From assembly GCA_013400115.1 (NCBI GenBank), contig VXBP01010347.1, forward strand, positions 372,001 through 436,000: a DNA stretch of 64,000 nt. The letters are read 5' to 3'. The notes beneath the pieces are model-generated. The model was not told the DNA's origin. It ran no database searches and saw only the letters and a program-made list of their open reading frames with translations. Of this stretch, positions 1-11,000 are shown piece by piece. The stretch is from Rhinopomastus cyanomelas. Lineage: Eukaryota; Chordata; Aves; Bucerotiformes; Rhinopomastidae. The stretch's first letter is position 1. Every line of letters starts with the position of its first letter. Position numbers and translations under genes: made by a program.

Positions 1-606
1 GGCTTAAGGCTGTTCTGCGTGGCAACAGCAATGTATGGTGGAGCCAAGACTAGGTGATTGTTTTCATGTCATTGCTTTTGTGCCTTTACATCAGCTTCAG
101 CTTGTGTGCAGCTACCCCAGCCGCTTCACAGCAAAGACATTCGTAAAGTGTTTATTCATACAGGGCAGCAGAACCGTGAGCAGCTTTTCTTCACTGCTGT
201 TGCCTGCAAATGGGCAGGAAATGAAAAGCAACAAGAAAGTGAATTCTGACTACATTCGTCTACAGCATCTGAACCTTCAGGCACTGATTGTACTTTGATC
301 AACACAGAGAAGGAAGAACTAAATGTTGTGGGATTAAGGCTCGGCAGGTTAATTACAGTACAGCACTTGCTGCAGAACAGTTTGCACGGGTACATACCGA
401 TCGTCATCGTCTGCATGAGCGTTGGTGCCAGAGGTACTTTGGAGTGTGGGCAATCCCTCCGTAACCCCCTCGTCTATTGAGCCTAGGCAAAGAAAAAACA
501 ATGCTTAACTTAATGCAAATAAGTGTTTACACAGGGTTGGGGCAGAAGGTAAAACAGACATAAAGCTTGATTTCCCACGTCTCTGACGCCTTGCTTCCTG
601 AGTGAT
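1..606. other. Presumed ZBTB44 intron, no feature seen
   Basis: Ordinary AT/GC-mixed sequence. Short open frames here show no recognisable domain and in particular no C2H2 zinc-finger pattern on the minus strand. Confidence 0.6.
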
Positions 607-1338
607 GGCCACAATAACGCCCGGCAGCACTACAGACTGGGGGATCAGTGGCTGGAGAGCAGCCTGGCAGAAAGGGACCTGGCACTACTGGTTCACAACT
701 GGCTGAACAGGAGCCAGCAGGGTGCCCAGGCGGCCCAGAAGGCCAGTGGCATCCTGGCTTGGATCAGCAATAGTGTGGCCAGCCGGACTAGGGACACTAT
801 GCTCCCCCTGGACTGGACACTGGGGAGGCCTCCCCTCAAGTACTGCAGGTAATGCTGGGCCCCTCATTTCAAGAAAGAGATTGAGGGGCTGGAGTGGGTT
901 CAGAGGAGCAATGAGGCTGCAAAAGGGACTGGAGGGAAAGGCTGATGAGGAGAGGTTGAGGGAGTTGGGGGTGTTTAGCCTGGAGAAGAGGAGACTCGGG
1001 GAGGATCTTCTCCCAGTCTAGAGCTCCCTGAAGGACATTGTAGTCAGGTGGGGGTTGGGCTCTTCTCCCAGGCACCAGCACCAGCACAAGAGGGCAGGTC
1101 CTGAAGCTACCAGGCGAGGGTTAGGTTGGATGTCAGGAAGCCCCTCCTCATGGAAAGGGTGATCAGAGCCTGGAATGGACTGCCCAGAGCAGTGGTGGAT
1201 TTTCCCCATCCCTGGAGGCGTTGAAGGACAGCCTGGCTGTGGCCCTTAGCGCCCTGGTCTGACTGCTGTGGTGATGTTAAGTCCTGGGCTGGGCTGGATG
1301 AGCTCAGAGGGCTTTTCCAGCCTCAATCACTCTGTGAG
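607..1338 (+). mobile_element. CR1 fragment (3' part, sense)
   Basis: Decayed CR1 sequence including the end of the reverse transcriptase ORF (LESSLAERDLALLVHN-like), the LRELGVFSLEKRRL segment and a terminal GGCTTTTCCAGCCTC...TCTGTGA. Frameshifts and stops throughout. It lies in a ZBTB44 intron. Confidence 0.85.
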
Positions 1339-2451
1339 ACAGCAAAACTGTCTTGAGCACATCCTTTAGAAAGCCCAGAAGCAGTATGTTCCAAATCAAC
1401 TTCTCCTCTGCACAGATTATCTCCTAAATGGACAACTCGCTAAAGGGCAAGGATATGGCACACCTAGAAAATGAAAAGAACCCACGTTAAATACAGCCAG
1501 AGTTTTCAAAGCACATTCAGTGCAAACGCTGCAAAGCGGAAACATTACCTGCACCTAAGGGGACTATTTTATCAATTTTCAAGACTTCTTGAGCAATAAA
1601 GTTGAATCCTGCTGCACTGCATTGCCTTTGTGCTCCAAATTCTCCACACATATATCTGTTGATGATGACTTCACTTATTGATAAGATGCTGAGATGGAAA
1701 GAGCCCTTTGAGAAATTAAAAATGCAGCACAAGAGAGACCAAACATCTGTTTGCAGCAGAGATGTTCACATAGAACCATTCCAGAGATTTCCTTGGCACA
1801 ACAACATTCCAGCAAATGTCGCTTGAGTGGCTTTTGGAAACTGAATTTAAAGGAAATGCTGTGTTAAACAAAGCCATCGTGTCATTCACTCGATGTGGCT
1901 ATGGCCTCAGACTGGGGACTGGGACTCCTCAACATTGCTTGGAGTCTGGAGTTCAATTTTTGTTTAGGTGTTTTGAACAAGGTTACTGTGGCCTGATGTC
2001 ACCGTTAACAGGGCTGCAAGTTGGCAGCATGCAATTAAAACACTTCTGAGAACTGGTGCTGACCCCCTGCCAACCATACCCCTCGATACAACAATCCTCT
2101 GGTTTGGTTATGTGTGACCTTTTAGATAAACTATGGTTTGTTCCCTCTTGAAGGTGAGGGCAGAGAGCAGACTGTATCTCCTTACATTCGTCCTTCTCAT
2201 CTGATGAAGTCTGCAGGTGATGGTAGCAGTGAATTCCACCAAATTTCCAAAAGACCAAAATTGCTGCCATTTCCCTGCAAACCAAGAGCTCCAGAATCAT
2301 GATCTGGACATTATTAGTAGCATGGAAACCACTGGGAAGTGGCAATTGTGTCTTGACTCCTTTTCCCTTTTTGCAACTCAAGATTAAGAACCTCTGGAAC
2401 CCTTGTGAACAGCCATCTGGTCTCTACTACTGAATCCACATGAGAACAGAA

Positions 2452-2878
2452 GGAGGAGATTCAGGGGCTGGAACTCCATTCCTACAAGGACACACTGAGG
2501 GAGCTGGGGTTGTTCAGCCTGGAGAAGAGAAGGCTCCAGGCTTGATAGTGACCTTCCAGTACCTGAAAAGGGCTACAAGAAGGTTAGAGAGGGACTGTTT
2601 ATGAAGGCCTGGATGAGGAGCAGTGGTTTCACATTAGAGAAGGGAAGACTGAAACAGGATGTTAGAAAGAAGTTCTTTAGCAGGATGGGGATTGATCACT
2701 GGAACAGGTTGTCCATGGAGGTGTTTGAGGCCCCATTCCTGGAGATTTTCAAGGAGAGACTGGACAAGGCTCTGGGCAAATTGACCTAGTTGAGGATGTC
2801 CCTGCTCACTGCAGGGGGGTTGGACCAGATGGCCTTTGGAGGTCCTTTCCAACCCTTTCTATGATTTGGTGATCTGTA
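2452..2878 (+). mobile_element. CR1 fragment (3' part, sense)
   Basis: Begins near GAGGAGATTCAGGGGCTGG and includes GGAGCTGGGGTTGTTCAGCC and GAACAGGTTGTCCATGGAGG. It ends in the CR1-type TTTCCAACCCTTTCTATGAT. 5'-truncated, as most CR1 copies are. Confidence 0.88.
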
Positions 2879-4451
2879 TCTTGAGAATAAGTGAAACTTT
2901 GGACAGTGCTGGGAGCTGCTCTTGCTGCTGTGGTGTAAATAATTCTGCTTTCGAAGAGATTGGTACAGGAGCAGTCTGAGCTTGGGAACCCCTCTGGGCT
3001 CACTAGGAAAATCAAGTATCATTACGTCTGCAATGACAAGTGTCAGGCACAATGGAAAATCAAAGAGGAGGAACAAATGACACGGAAAGTGAAGCAGAAA
3101 ATGAAAGGAGAGCACTGGCTCCAAAAAAGGCTGCCCCTATAAAGGACACTGTGTTCTACAAAACCTTACTGAAGTGAGAAACTCTTGTCTTAATGTGACC
3201 TAAGTTCTGGGGCCAGTGATGGGAAGAAACTTGCATCTCCAGCAGTTTAACAGAATGAACTTTTAAAATTTTGCTCTGAGCTGATAAACTCTGGGAAATG
3301 CAGCAGCGATGCCATCTATAAAGTCACAGAAGTTAATCCCATTTTGATTTATCCTCCTGAAGGACTGAAAGCCTGCTTGAAAATAAACGGCATTGCTCTT
3401 AAGTCTAACTTTACGTCTTCACCTCTCAAACGGAAACAGTGTTAATGAGTTATGAAAATACCTTCTGAGACACCGCTATTGTTGTAACCATAATGACTTA
3501 TTTATCAAGGCCCTGCTTCATGTCTCATTCCATAGTACAAAGTGCTTCAAAATATAATAAATCGCAAATGAACAATTCTTGAAATTGCCCAAAGAGTGAA
3601 TAAGAGCTTTCGCAATCTCAGCGAGCGAGGCAGGAATGCTTTTATAAATGCACTATAAAACACTGAGATAAATACATGCAATTATACGAGGGAAATATGT
3701 TCAAGGAAGGGAAAGCTGTACTTGAATGTATCTCGCAGCTTCCATTTACTGCTCCTACATTGCTGTATGAGGAAATCCATTTTTGGGAGGTAAAAAAGTG
3801 CTTTCTAGCTACAAAATGTGCTTTATCATGTACTAGGTACGTGTGAACTGGGCTAGAAAGCCAGAGCACTGCTTCTCTTTACAACAAAACGTGAATAAAA
3901 GCTGTTCTGAGCACAGTTTACAAAGTGATGCATAGACAACTAAACACTAATTCAAACATATCTGAAGACACAGAAGACTCGGCCCAGCACATTTTTCTTT
4001 TCTCCGTAACTGTTTTAAAGAAGAACATGCTGTACTCACATTGCTTGTCTACAGGAATCACTTCAGGCTCTGGCAGGAGCAGAACCCAGTAAGGTGCCTG
4101 CATACCAGAGTACCCTTCCAACTATTTTGTGTTCAACAGTCTCTTAGAAAAGGAGATTCTATAATGTTCATAGGTACTTCTTTGTCAACTGCTAAGTCCT
4201 AGTCTGACTTTCTCACATCCTGATTGATTCAAGCCACTTCCAAAATGTTCCATACACCCTACACTAGAGTCTAGAATTTGTTCTTGGGTCAGGGTGCAGA
4301 GAGGGGCAACTGGGCTGGTAAAGGGTCTAGGGAACAGGTCTGATAAGGAAAGGCTGAGGGAGCTGGGGCTGTTCAGATTGGAGAAGAGGAGGCTGAGGGG
4401 AGACCTTATGGCTCTCTACAACTACCTGAAGGGAGGCTGGAGTTGGCCTCT

Positions 4452-4739
4452 AGGGACCTACAGGACTAGTAAAATAATAAGAAAGAATAGGATCAGGTTG
4501 TGCCAGGGGAGGGTCAGATTGGATCCTCAGGTAATCTTCCCAGAAAGAGTAGGGAGGCCTTGGAACAGGCTGCCCAGGGAGTAGCAGCAACAGTCAGGCA
4601 GCCAGATTGCTTGAGGAGATGGGTTATTGGTTGGGGGTTGTAGGGCAGATGGTTGGATTTGATGATTTTAAAGGCCTTTTCCAACCTTTATAATCCTACG
4701 AGATACTTACAGTTGGTAAAACTCCCCCTTTCACTTCAA
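4452..4739 (+). repeat. 288-bp direct duplicate, copy A, ending at an N
   Basis: Identical to 4741-5028 except one visible substitution (C at 4699, T at 4988). The two copies are separated only by a single N, which suggests unmerged contig ends. Confidence 0.95.
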
Positions 4740-4740
4740 N

Positions 4741-5028
4741 AGGGACCTACAGGACTAGTAAAATAATAAGAAAGAATAGGATCAGGTTGTGCCAGGGGAG
4801 GGTCAGATTGGATCCTCAGGTAATCTTCCCAGAAAGAGTAGGGAGGCCTTGGAACAGGCTGCCCAGGGAGTAGCAGCAACAGTCAGGCAGCCAGATTGCT
4901 TGAGGAGATGGGTTATTGGTTGGGGGTTGTAGGGCAGATGGTTGGATTTGATGATTTTAAAGGCCTTTTCCAACCTTTATAATCCTATGAGATACTTACA
5001 GTTGGTAAAACTCCCCCTTTCACTTCAA
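4741..5028 (+). repeat. 288-bp direct duplicate, copy B
   Basis: Second copy, offset 289 bp from copy A. It continues into unique tail sequence, so this is probably the true locus. Confidence 0.95.
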
Positions 5029-5328
5029 CTGCTGCTTTTAACTTTACCTAACTGTTATTTCTATTTGTTTTATTCTGTCTGTGATGGTACAATTATGCTG
5101 ATGACATAATTTGCTTTTCTTATCACCTGGCCCTGATGGAGCCTTTCTGAAGCTCCTACTATCAGGAATTAAAAATGGAGTCCAACTAAAGCTGTTTGTG
5201 AACAAGGGGGCATTTTTCCGGGTGACTACCCAGCGAACAAGCCATGTTGTTCAGTTTTTAAATCTACTATTTTAAATCTACACTATTTTGGCAACTAAAC
5301 ATAAAGATTTATATTTAAGCTGACTGCT

Positions 5329-6518
5329 CCTCAGAAAAGGTTAACAGCCTTGTCTTCAGAAAATAAACCATTTGCATGTGGGAAAAGCACAAATATTAAC
5401 ACTTCAAAGTCTTGAGGGATGGGATAGCTGGGAAGTATTTTCAGTTCTTGGTGAGTTTTACCTGAATAGTTTTAACAATGCTGCTCATGTACTGGAATGG
5501 TCAGACTGATCTAACCCTCACCTGCTTCAGAGAGGCAGAGCCTAACGCTCACCAAACAAACACAGGTCACTGGGATACATTTATTTACTTTGTTGTAGTT
5601 TATTTATGCAATTAACTAAAGCAGCCTTTCGTGTAGACATTATTTAAACAAAGCAGATCAGTACATCTGCCATTTTTACAGCTTATTTAATATCTTAGAG
5701 TAAATAAGCTCTACTGAGTACAAGTTCAGCTACTAAACTGAAAGCAAAAGAGCTGACCTAGACAAAGTTTTGATAATTAAAGTAGAAATACTGAAAATCC
5801 TCAGCATTCTGACTCAGTAAAAGCCATTCAGAGCACTCTGTGCAAGGAGGAAAAAAGGGACTATTACCGTAACCTTTAAGTACCAGCTGCTAATAAACAA
5901 CAGCCTGCTAGAAAAACCCTAAACTGGCTTCAAATTGTCTTTCACGGAAAAAAAGGTTTCTCTCAGCCACTGGCAACATTTGAAGAAGGAACTTGAGAAC
6001 CAAATCCCACAGAAATGGAAAGAGTCTCAATATTATGACTGTGTGGTTTTGTTTTCATCTGGGGCATTACGATGACCGCGTTCCGCCACTTATTTTGCAA
6101 ACCTTACAAAGGCTCTCTGTCATGATTATACAAGATTTTATGTCTGATGCAAAGCACCATGCCATCCCTCTGCGGCTGCAGCCACAAGCCTTTCAGATTT
6201 CGTCTGCAGCTCAGCTGAGCTCATGCCTTTTGATACTAATGAAAACAGAATTATTTTCCCCAGTCAAGCAGCCAGAGGTAAGAGGAGGGAAGCTTACCAA
6301 TACACTTACCTTGCTTAGCTGCCCTCTGCAAAGTTATTTAAGAGCTCCACGTGCTGTCCCCACACTGGGGTTTATACAAAACGTTTCACAGAACAGGGTC
6401 CACCTAGCAGTTTCATAAAAGCAAAGCACGAGAACCCCTAAAGTGAGTTTCCTCCAGCGAAACCACGAACACACACATGCCTATTTGTACCTCTGCCAAC
6501 CCCCAGAAGTGACCATAC
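5329..6518. other. ZBTB44: ZBTB44 intron following the BTB exon
   Basis: Intron sequence downstream of the donor at 6518. A 141-codon open frame at 5993-6418 on the plus strand has no recognisable domain and overlaps nothing else. The stretches 1339-2451 and 2879-4284 are likewise intronic with nothing identifiable. Confidence 0.6.
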
Positions 6519-7536
6519 CTATCGAGGAAGACTGTGGACTGATCAGGAGGTCTTCCTGCACTTGCTCGCTTCCTGGGACTGTCTGTTGATCACTCAGAGA
6601 GCTCTGGGATGCACTAACGGGCTGTGATACCTCCTCATGAACCTCCTCGTCACTTAACCTCTCCACTTTGACTCGCACATCTTCTTCAATCACAAGGGGA
6701 GAACTGGCTTTTGTGCTCTCACAGGTCACATAATCTGTGATTCTCCTGTTGGACTCGGAGGGCCCAGGCATTTCCAAAGTCCTAGAGTTCTCTGCCTGCT
6801 TCACCTTCTCCGACTGAAGTCTTCGATCAATTCCAAAAGGAAAAGTCCAGGGAAAAGCTAAGGATGAGTCCACGGGCTGATTTCTGGACTCTGGGTAAGA
6901 AGTGGAAGGATTCAGCACTTGGGGGGAACTCGTTTGTGTGTTACACTTAAGGGGGCTCTCGGGGGACATGACTATGTAGCTCTTGCGCTTCCTCCGCGAC
7001 TCTCGGCAAACAGGAATGGTTCTCTCCACCACACTGCACTCGGAGGAAACTGGGGAAAGGCTGCCGTCTCGAGATGTGAAATTGCAGTTTGCACTGTTCT
7101 CCTGTCCTGCATCCAGCACCTTCTCTTGCTGGCTGTTGGGTGTGTTCCATAAAATGCTGGACTTCATGAATTCGGAGCACGTGCTGGCGACACTGAACAT
7201 CTGCATGTAGCTGGCTGCAGCCAACACGTCAATAATGTTCTCAGTGTTAATGGACAGCGTGGCTGTGTAAGCGTATTCCAGAAGAGGTATGAAACCAGTC
7301 ACTGTCACGTGGTGCAGGTCTAACACACTCTTGCTCTCGTCCTCTGCTTGGCCGACAAGTTTGGATCGGAAGAAGTCGCTGCAGGCTGCCAAAACCACCT
7401 TGTGCGCCCTGAAGATTTTGTCCTGAACGCGGATGGTGATATCACAGAAATGGCCGTCATTGCGGAGCATGTTCAGCTTTCCCAGCATCTCCTGACTGTG
7501 AGCAGGGGAGTTATGAGTGAAGGTTTTAACACCCAT
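6519..7536 (-). CDS. ZBTB44: ZBTB44, first coding exon (BTB domain), gene continues outside window
   Basis: This exon encodes the N-terminal 339 residues, plus one base, of a BTB/POZ zinc-finger transcription factor, closely matching my recollection of vertebrate ZBTB44. The BTB fold, a dimerisation and corepressor-binding module, covers about residues 20-127 and includes the typical stretches around DGHFCDITIRV (27-37) and FRAHKVVLAACSDFF (42-56). A basic RRKRK cluster at 181-185 is a candidate nuclear localisation signal in an otherwise Ser/Pro-rich, probably disordered linker. Translation starts at the ATG at 7536. On the minus strand the exon ends at 6519 in a good donor (AG then GTATGG); the open frame continues to a stop at 6481, but that part is intron. 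The C2H2 zinc fingers are encoded by later exons that I did not find between 1 and 6518, so they should lie left of the window. BTB plus linker in one large exon is usual for this family. Confidence 0.93.
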
Positions 7537-7588
7537 CTTTTCACCTTTCTGCTAGCGTTCTTTCCACATATGAGAGGTTGCAGGTGTT
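7537..7588 (-). other. ZBTB44: ZBTB44 5'UTR part of the first coding exon, with splice acceptor
   Basis: The minus strand upstream of the ATG reads a pyrimidine-rich tract (TTTTCCTCTTTGTTTTAG) ending in AG at 7590-7589, so the exon probably begins at 7588. This gives 52 bases of 5'UTR before the start codon. The start context is GAAAAGATGG, with A at -3 and G at +4, a strong Kozak match. The acceptor implies a separate upstream noncoding exon, consistent with the CpG island near 26 kb. Confidence 0.75.
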
Positions 7589-7752
7589 CTAAAACAAAGA
7601 GGAAAACTGTCATTTTCATCTCTGAAAGCAAAAGTGGCTTTGTGATTGTAAGATTCTGTACGAAGAAAACTCAGCTGAATTCTCTAGGGTCAGGTTTTTC
7701 TAGGATCCAGACTGTGTAATGGACTGATTCTACAGAAATACAATTACCTGCT

Positions 7753-8023
7753 GGAATCACAGAATGTTAGGGATTAGAAGGGAGCTCCAAACATCATCCA
7801 GTCCAATCCCCCTGCCACAGCAGGATCCTCTAGATCCAGTCGCACAGGAACATGGTCAGGCAGGTTTTAAATGTCTCCAGAGAAGGAGATTCCACAAAGA
7901 CCTGGGCAGCCCGTTCTAGTCCTCTGTCACCCTCACTGGGAAGAAGCTCCTTCTCAAATTGACGTGGAACCTGCTATGTTCCAGCTCACGCCCATTGCCC
8001 CTTGTCCTATCCCCACAGACCAA
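7753..8023 (-). mobile_element. CR1 fragment (3' end, antisense)
   Basis: GAATCACAGAATGTTAGGGA and following sequence is the reverse complement of a CR1 3' end, through CACAGCAGGATCC and GGAACCTGCTATGTTCCAGC. It sits about 165 bp upstream of the ZBTB44 coding exon acceptor. Confidence 0.9.
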
Positions 8024-11000
8024 ATTATTTGCAGCCTATTACTAATACCCTGTCTCACATTTCAGAATCAGCCCACTCAAAACTGTTCAGTGAAAACCAA
8101 ATGCCTGTAGTACCAGAGAGCATTTTTGAAATTGCCATCTATATTTTTATTTTCTGGGGTCAGGAAACTATTGCTGTCTGTTCTTAAACCTGATGGACCT
8201 TGTCAAATGTTGAAGTGGAAGAGACATTAACTTGGGTCCACCTACAAGTGGGCAGGGGCAAGCAAATGTCCCACAGCAAGTATTTAATACCAAAAAAGCT
8301 TTAGAGAAACGACAGCATGAATTCTCAGAGGACAGAGTTCAAGCTAGTAAACATAAAGTAAGAGCTGCCAACAGCTCTGCTTTCCTGCTGTAGTGCAGGT
8401 ACTGACTGCTGAAAGCTGCTTCTAATAAATAATTTCTGGACTAGGATGAGAAGTTACCGAAAATTCCTTTGATGGATTATGAACCTCAAAGGAAAGCTTA
8501 GGTTTAAATCCAATAGATTTAATTGGCTAATTGGTTTTATACATGTGATAAATAACAAGGAGAGCAACTTTTTCTGACAAATATAAACCTGGACCTGCCC
8601 TCTCCAACACATGAGCAAAGGCACAGGGTTAGTGCAAGGTCCTGATAGGAGAAGGGACCATGACCCACACTTAAAAAAAGTTTTCAGGCTTCACTGTAAA
8701 AGAAACATGAGCCATCACTTTTCATTTTCCCAGTCAAAGTTCCACGACAAGTCCTGCATTCCCCACACAACTCACATCATGAACATCATACAGAAATATC
8801 ATCTCAGTGAAGTCAGTGGTTAAATACCAACAACATAATGGGATCTGATTATTTCCTGGAGCCAGTCAGCTTCTTCACATCAGCCTTCTCAGTTTCTCAC
8901 AAAACATACAACGCTTGCAAAATGCTGAGCTTCCCAGACACACAGAGCACTGTAGGTTTGGAATAAATCACCACGATCTCACCAGCCAAATGTCAGAGCC
9001 CACCTTGTCCTAGACTTGGCTGCTTCCTGCTCTTACAATTTCCCTTCTGACACCACAAACACTTTCAGACAAAGGAAAAAGATCTGTTTGAGAGAAGAGA
9101 TTAACTAACACTTGACAATATATGTAAAGTCTGAGTTAAACTATAAGGACCATTTGGATTTAAAATGAATTCTCACATTGCTGCAGAGGAAGAAGTTCAG
9201 CACAAGCAAAATGTTCCCTTCAGCGAAAGAAAACATATTGACCTCAAGAGGCATCTGAAGATCCAGACTGCTTGCTCTGCAGCATGAATCAAATGAAAAG
9301 CATATTTAATTGATCTCAGACCAAAACACTACAGTCAAGTCTTGTAATAGTGCATTTGAAAAAATGGCCTTGGGATACCCTTCCCTCTTAATTCCCAGTT
9401 GCTGCAGCAGCTCTTTGGCACATCACAAGCCCACAAGTATTTTTCCTCAGCAATTGGCTACAAAAAGAATTATACATTTGCAAGGACTATCGACAGTGAG
9501 TCTGGTACTTGGAAACAGTAGCAATACATAACTATAACCAAGGAGAAAGATCCAAGCAAGCAATACTCCCTATTCCTATTGCTCATTTTCCTTCCCTCTT
9601 CATCTCCCAGTCTCTGTGTGAGAGCTCTGCTCACCTCCTTCAAACTCTGCTCTGAACCATTCCTTGTCCTGCTTCCCGCTTCCTGCCCCTCTCCTCTTTC
9701 TGGCTTCCTTTCCTCCCCTTTCCTTTCATCTTCTGCTTCCTTGACCTTGATCTGGTTACAGAATTGAAAATAAAATAGCGGAAGTCAGTGATGTGCAATA
9801 AATTGATTTAAATTTATTACAAGAGCCACGTGCCTGCTGTGAATGTGGGATATTGCTCTAAGTCACCTCTGCAAAATGACCTTCCTTCTCACTGCACTGA
9901 CAGCACCATCGAAACAAGTGGCTCCTGCACAGGCTCTGGTGTGGACAAAGGATGCCTACAGGTACCTTATTTTCAGGAAAATCAACAGAGGTGGGCTGAG
10001 GCACGGGAGCACTACCAGTTCTTTACAGTTAATGAGGTAGTAAAACCATCAAATGTTTTTAGAAGGTTAACTTAAACAATACAAGAGTGTTTTCCACATG
10101 AAAAGAGCCCACTAAAGCTCAGCCGATTTATGAAATGGTTCAACTCTCTTTGTTAGTCTTTTAGTGACACAGGGCACTTTGATAGCTGCACTAAGTCATA
10201 GTGACGAAAGAGGGTAAAGGACTGCAGTGGTAGGGCTTCACTTCAAATTTCTGGGTCATCACCATATCAAACGGATGTTTTGTTGTGTCTTATTGCCCAG
10301 TATTAGATAGTCCAGGGCAGCTGCTGTTGGCCCATGAGGGTGTGATTAAGAACCATAAACCAGAGTTACCCAGGCACGGTAAGCCTGGCAGTGTGGGGTG
10401 TGGAGATCAAGGTGCACACACACTATGTGGTAAGTGGGTTGGAGCTGGAGAAGTCCATCTTTGAGCCACAAACCATCAGTGATTCTCTAAGCAGGGGATA
10501 CAGTTAATGGTGAAGAAACTGTGACCTGCTTTTCCTTCCCAGCCGTCAGCACCACCGCTCCTCCTCATGGTGATCCTTCTGGCCCACAAGACATTAGAGT
10601 GTCTCAAAGTTCTACAGAAATATGGTGAATTTTAAAGACACTTTCAAAAGTTTTAAATAATATTCTCAGCAGGACACTTCAGTTCATAATTAACGGGCTG
10701 TATTTAACTTTGCATCAAACGGGAGCACTTCAGGGCTTCCAGAGCAAGAGGAACTTCCGCCAAAAGTAGTCTGGAGGTTCAGTGCTACCATCCCAAAGCC
10801 TGGGTACAATTTATTTGAAAATCAGGTCATTGCTTTGGCATTTTTTTTTCAATCTTACAACCACTAATGTAGGCCTGACCTTTACAGACCAGTCCCTGGG
10901 CACTGGTTATAGCACCATCCTGTTAAGATCAGGAGCAGCTCAGGCATTCTCAGATGTCCTGTAGGGCTGGACGCATGACCCAGACCATCTGACCTCTGTG

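Larger units (their letters stand above)
4285..5328 (+). mobile_element. CR1 3' end joined to a non-CR1 tail (composite repeat, copy 1), with internal duplication
   Basis: CR1 sequence from about 4285 to the terminal CCTATGAGA near 4990 is followed by about 330 bp (TACTTACAGTTGGTAAAACT onward, to about 5328) that is not CR1. The same junction and tail occur in inverted orientation at 34776-35560. The middle of this copy is duplicated around the N at 4740. Confidence 0.75.

Noticed and set aside
5993..6418. 141-codon plus-strand open frame near the ZBTB44 exon
   Set aside because: No recognisable domain, no promoter features, and its position within an intron of the opposite gene makes chance likely.
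6481..6518. ZBTB44 open frame continuing to a stop at 6481 (GTSGGW-type tail)
   Set aside because: A strong donor at 6518 precedes it and ZBTB44 needs later exons for its zinc fingers; the tail is intron read-through.
1..6518. Search for ZBTB44 zinc-finger exons on the minus strand
   Set aside because: No C-x2-C...H-x3-H pattern with splice sites was found, so these exons are taken to be outside the window.
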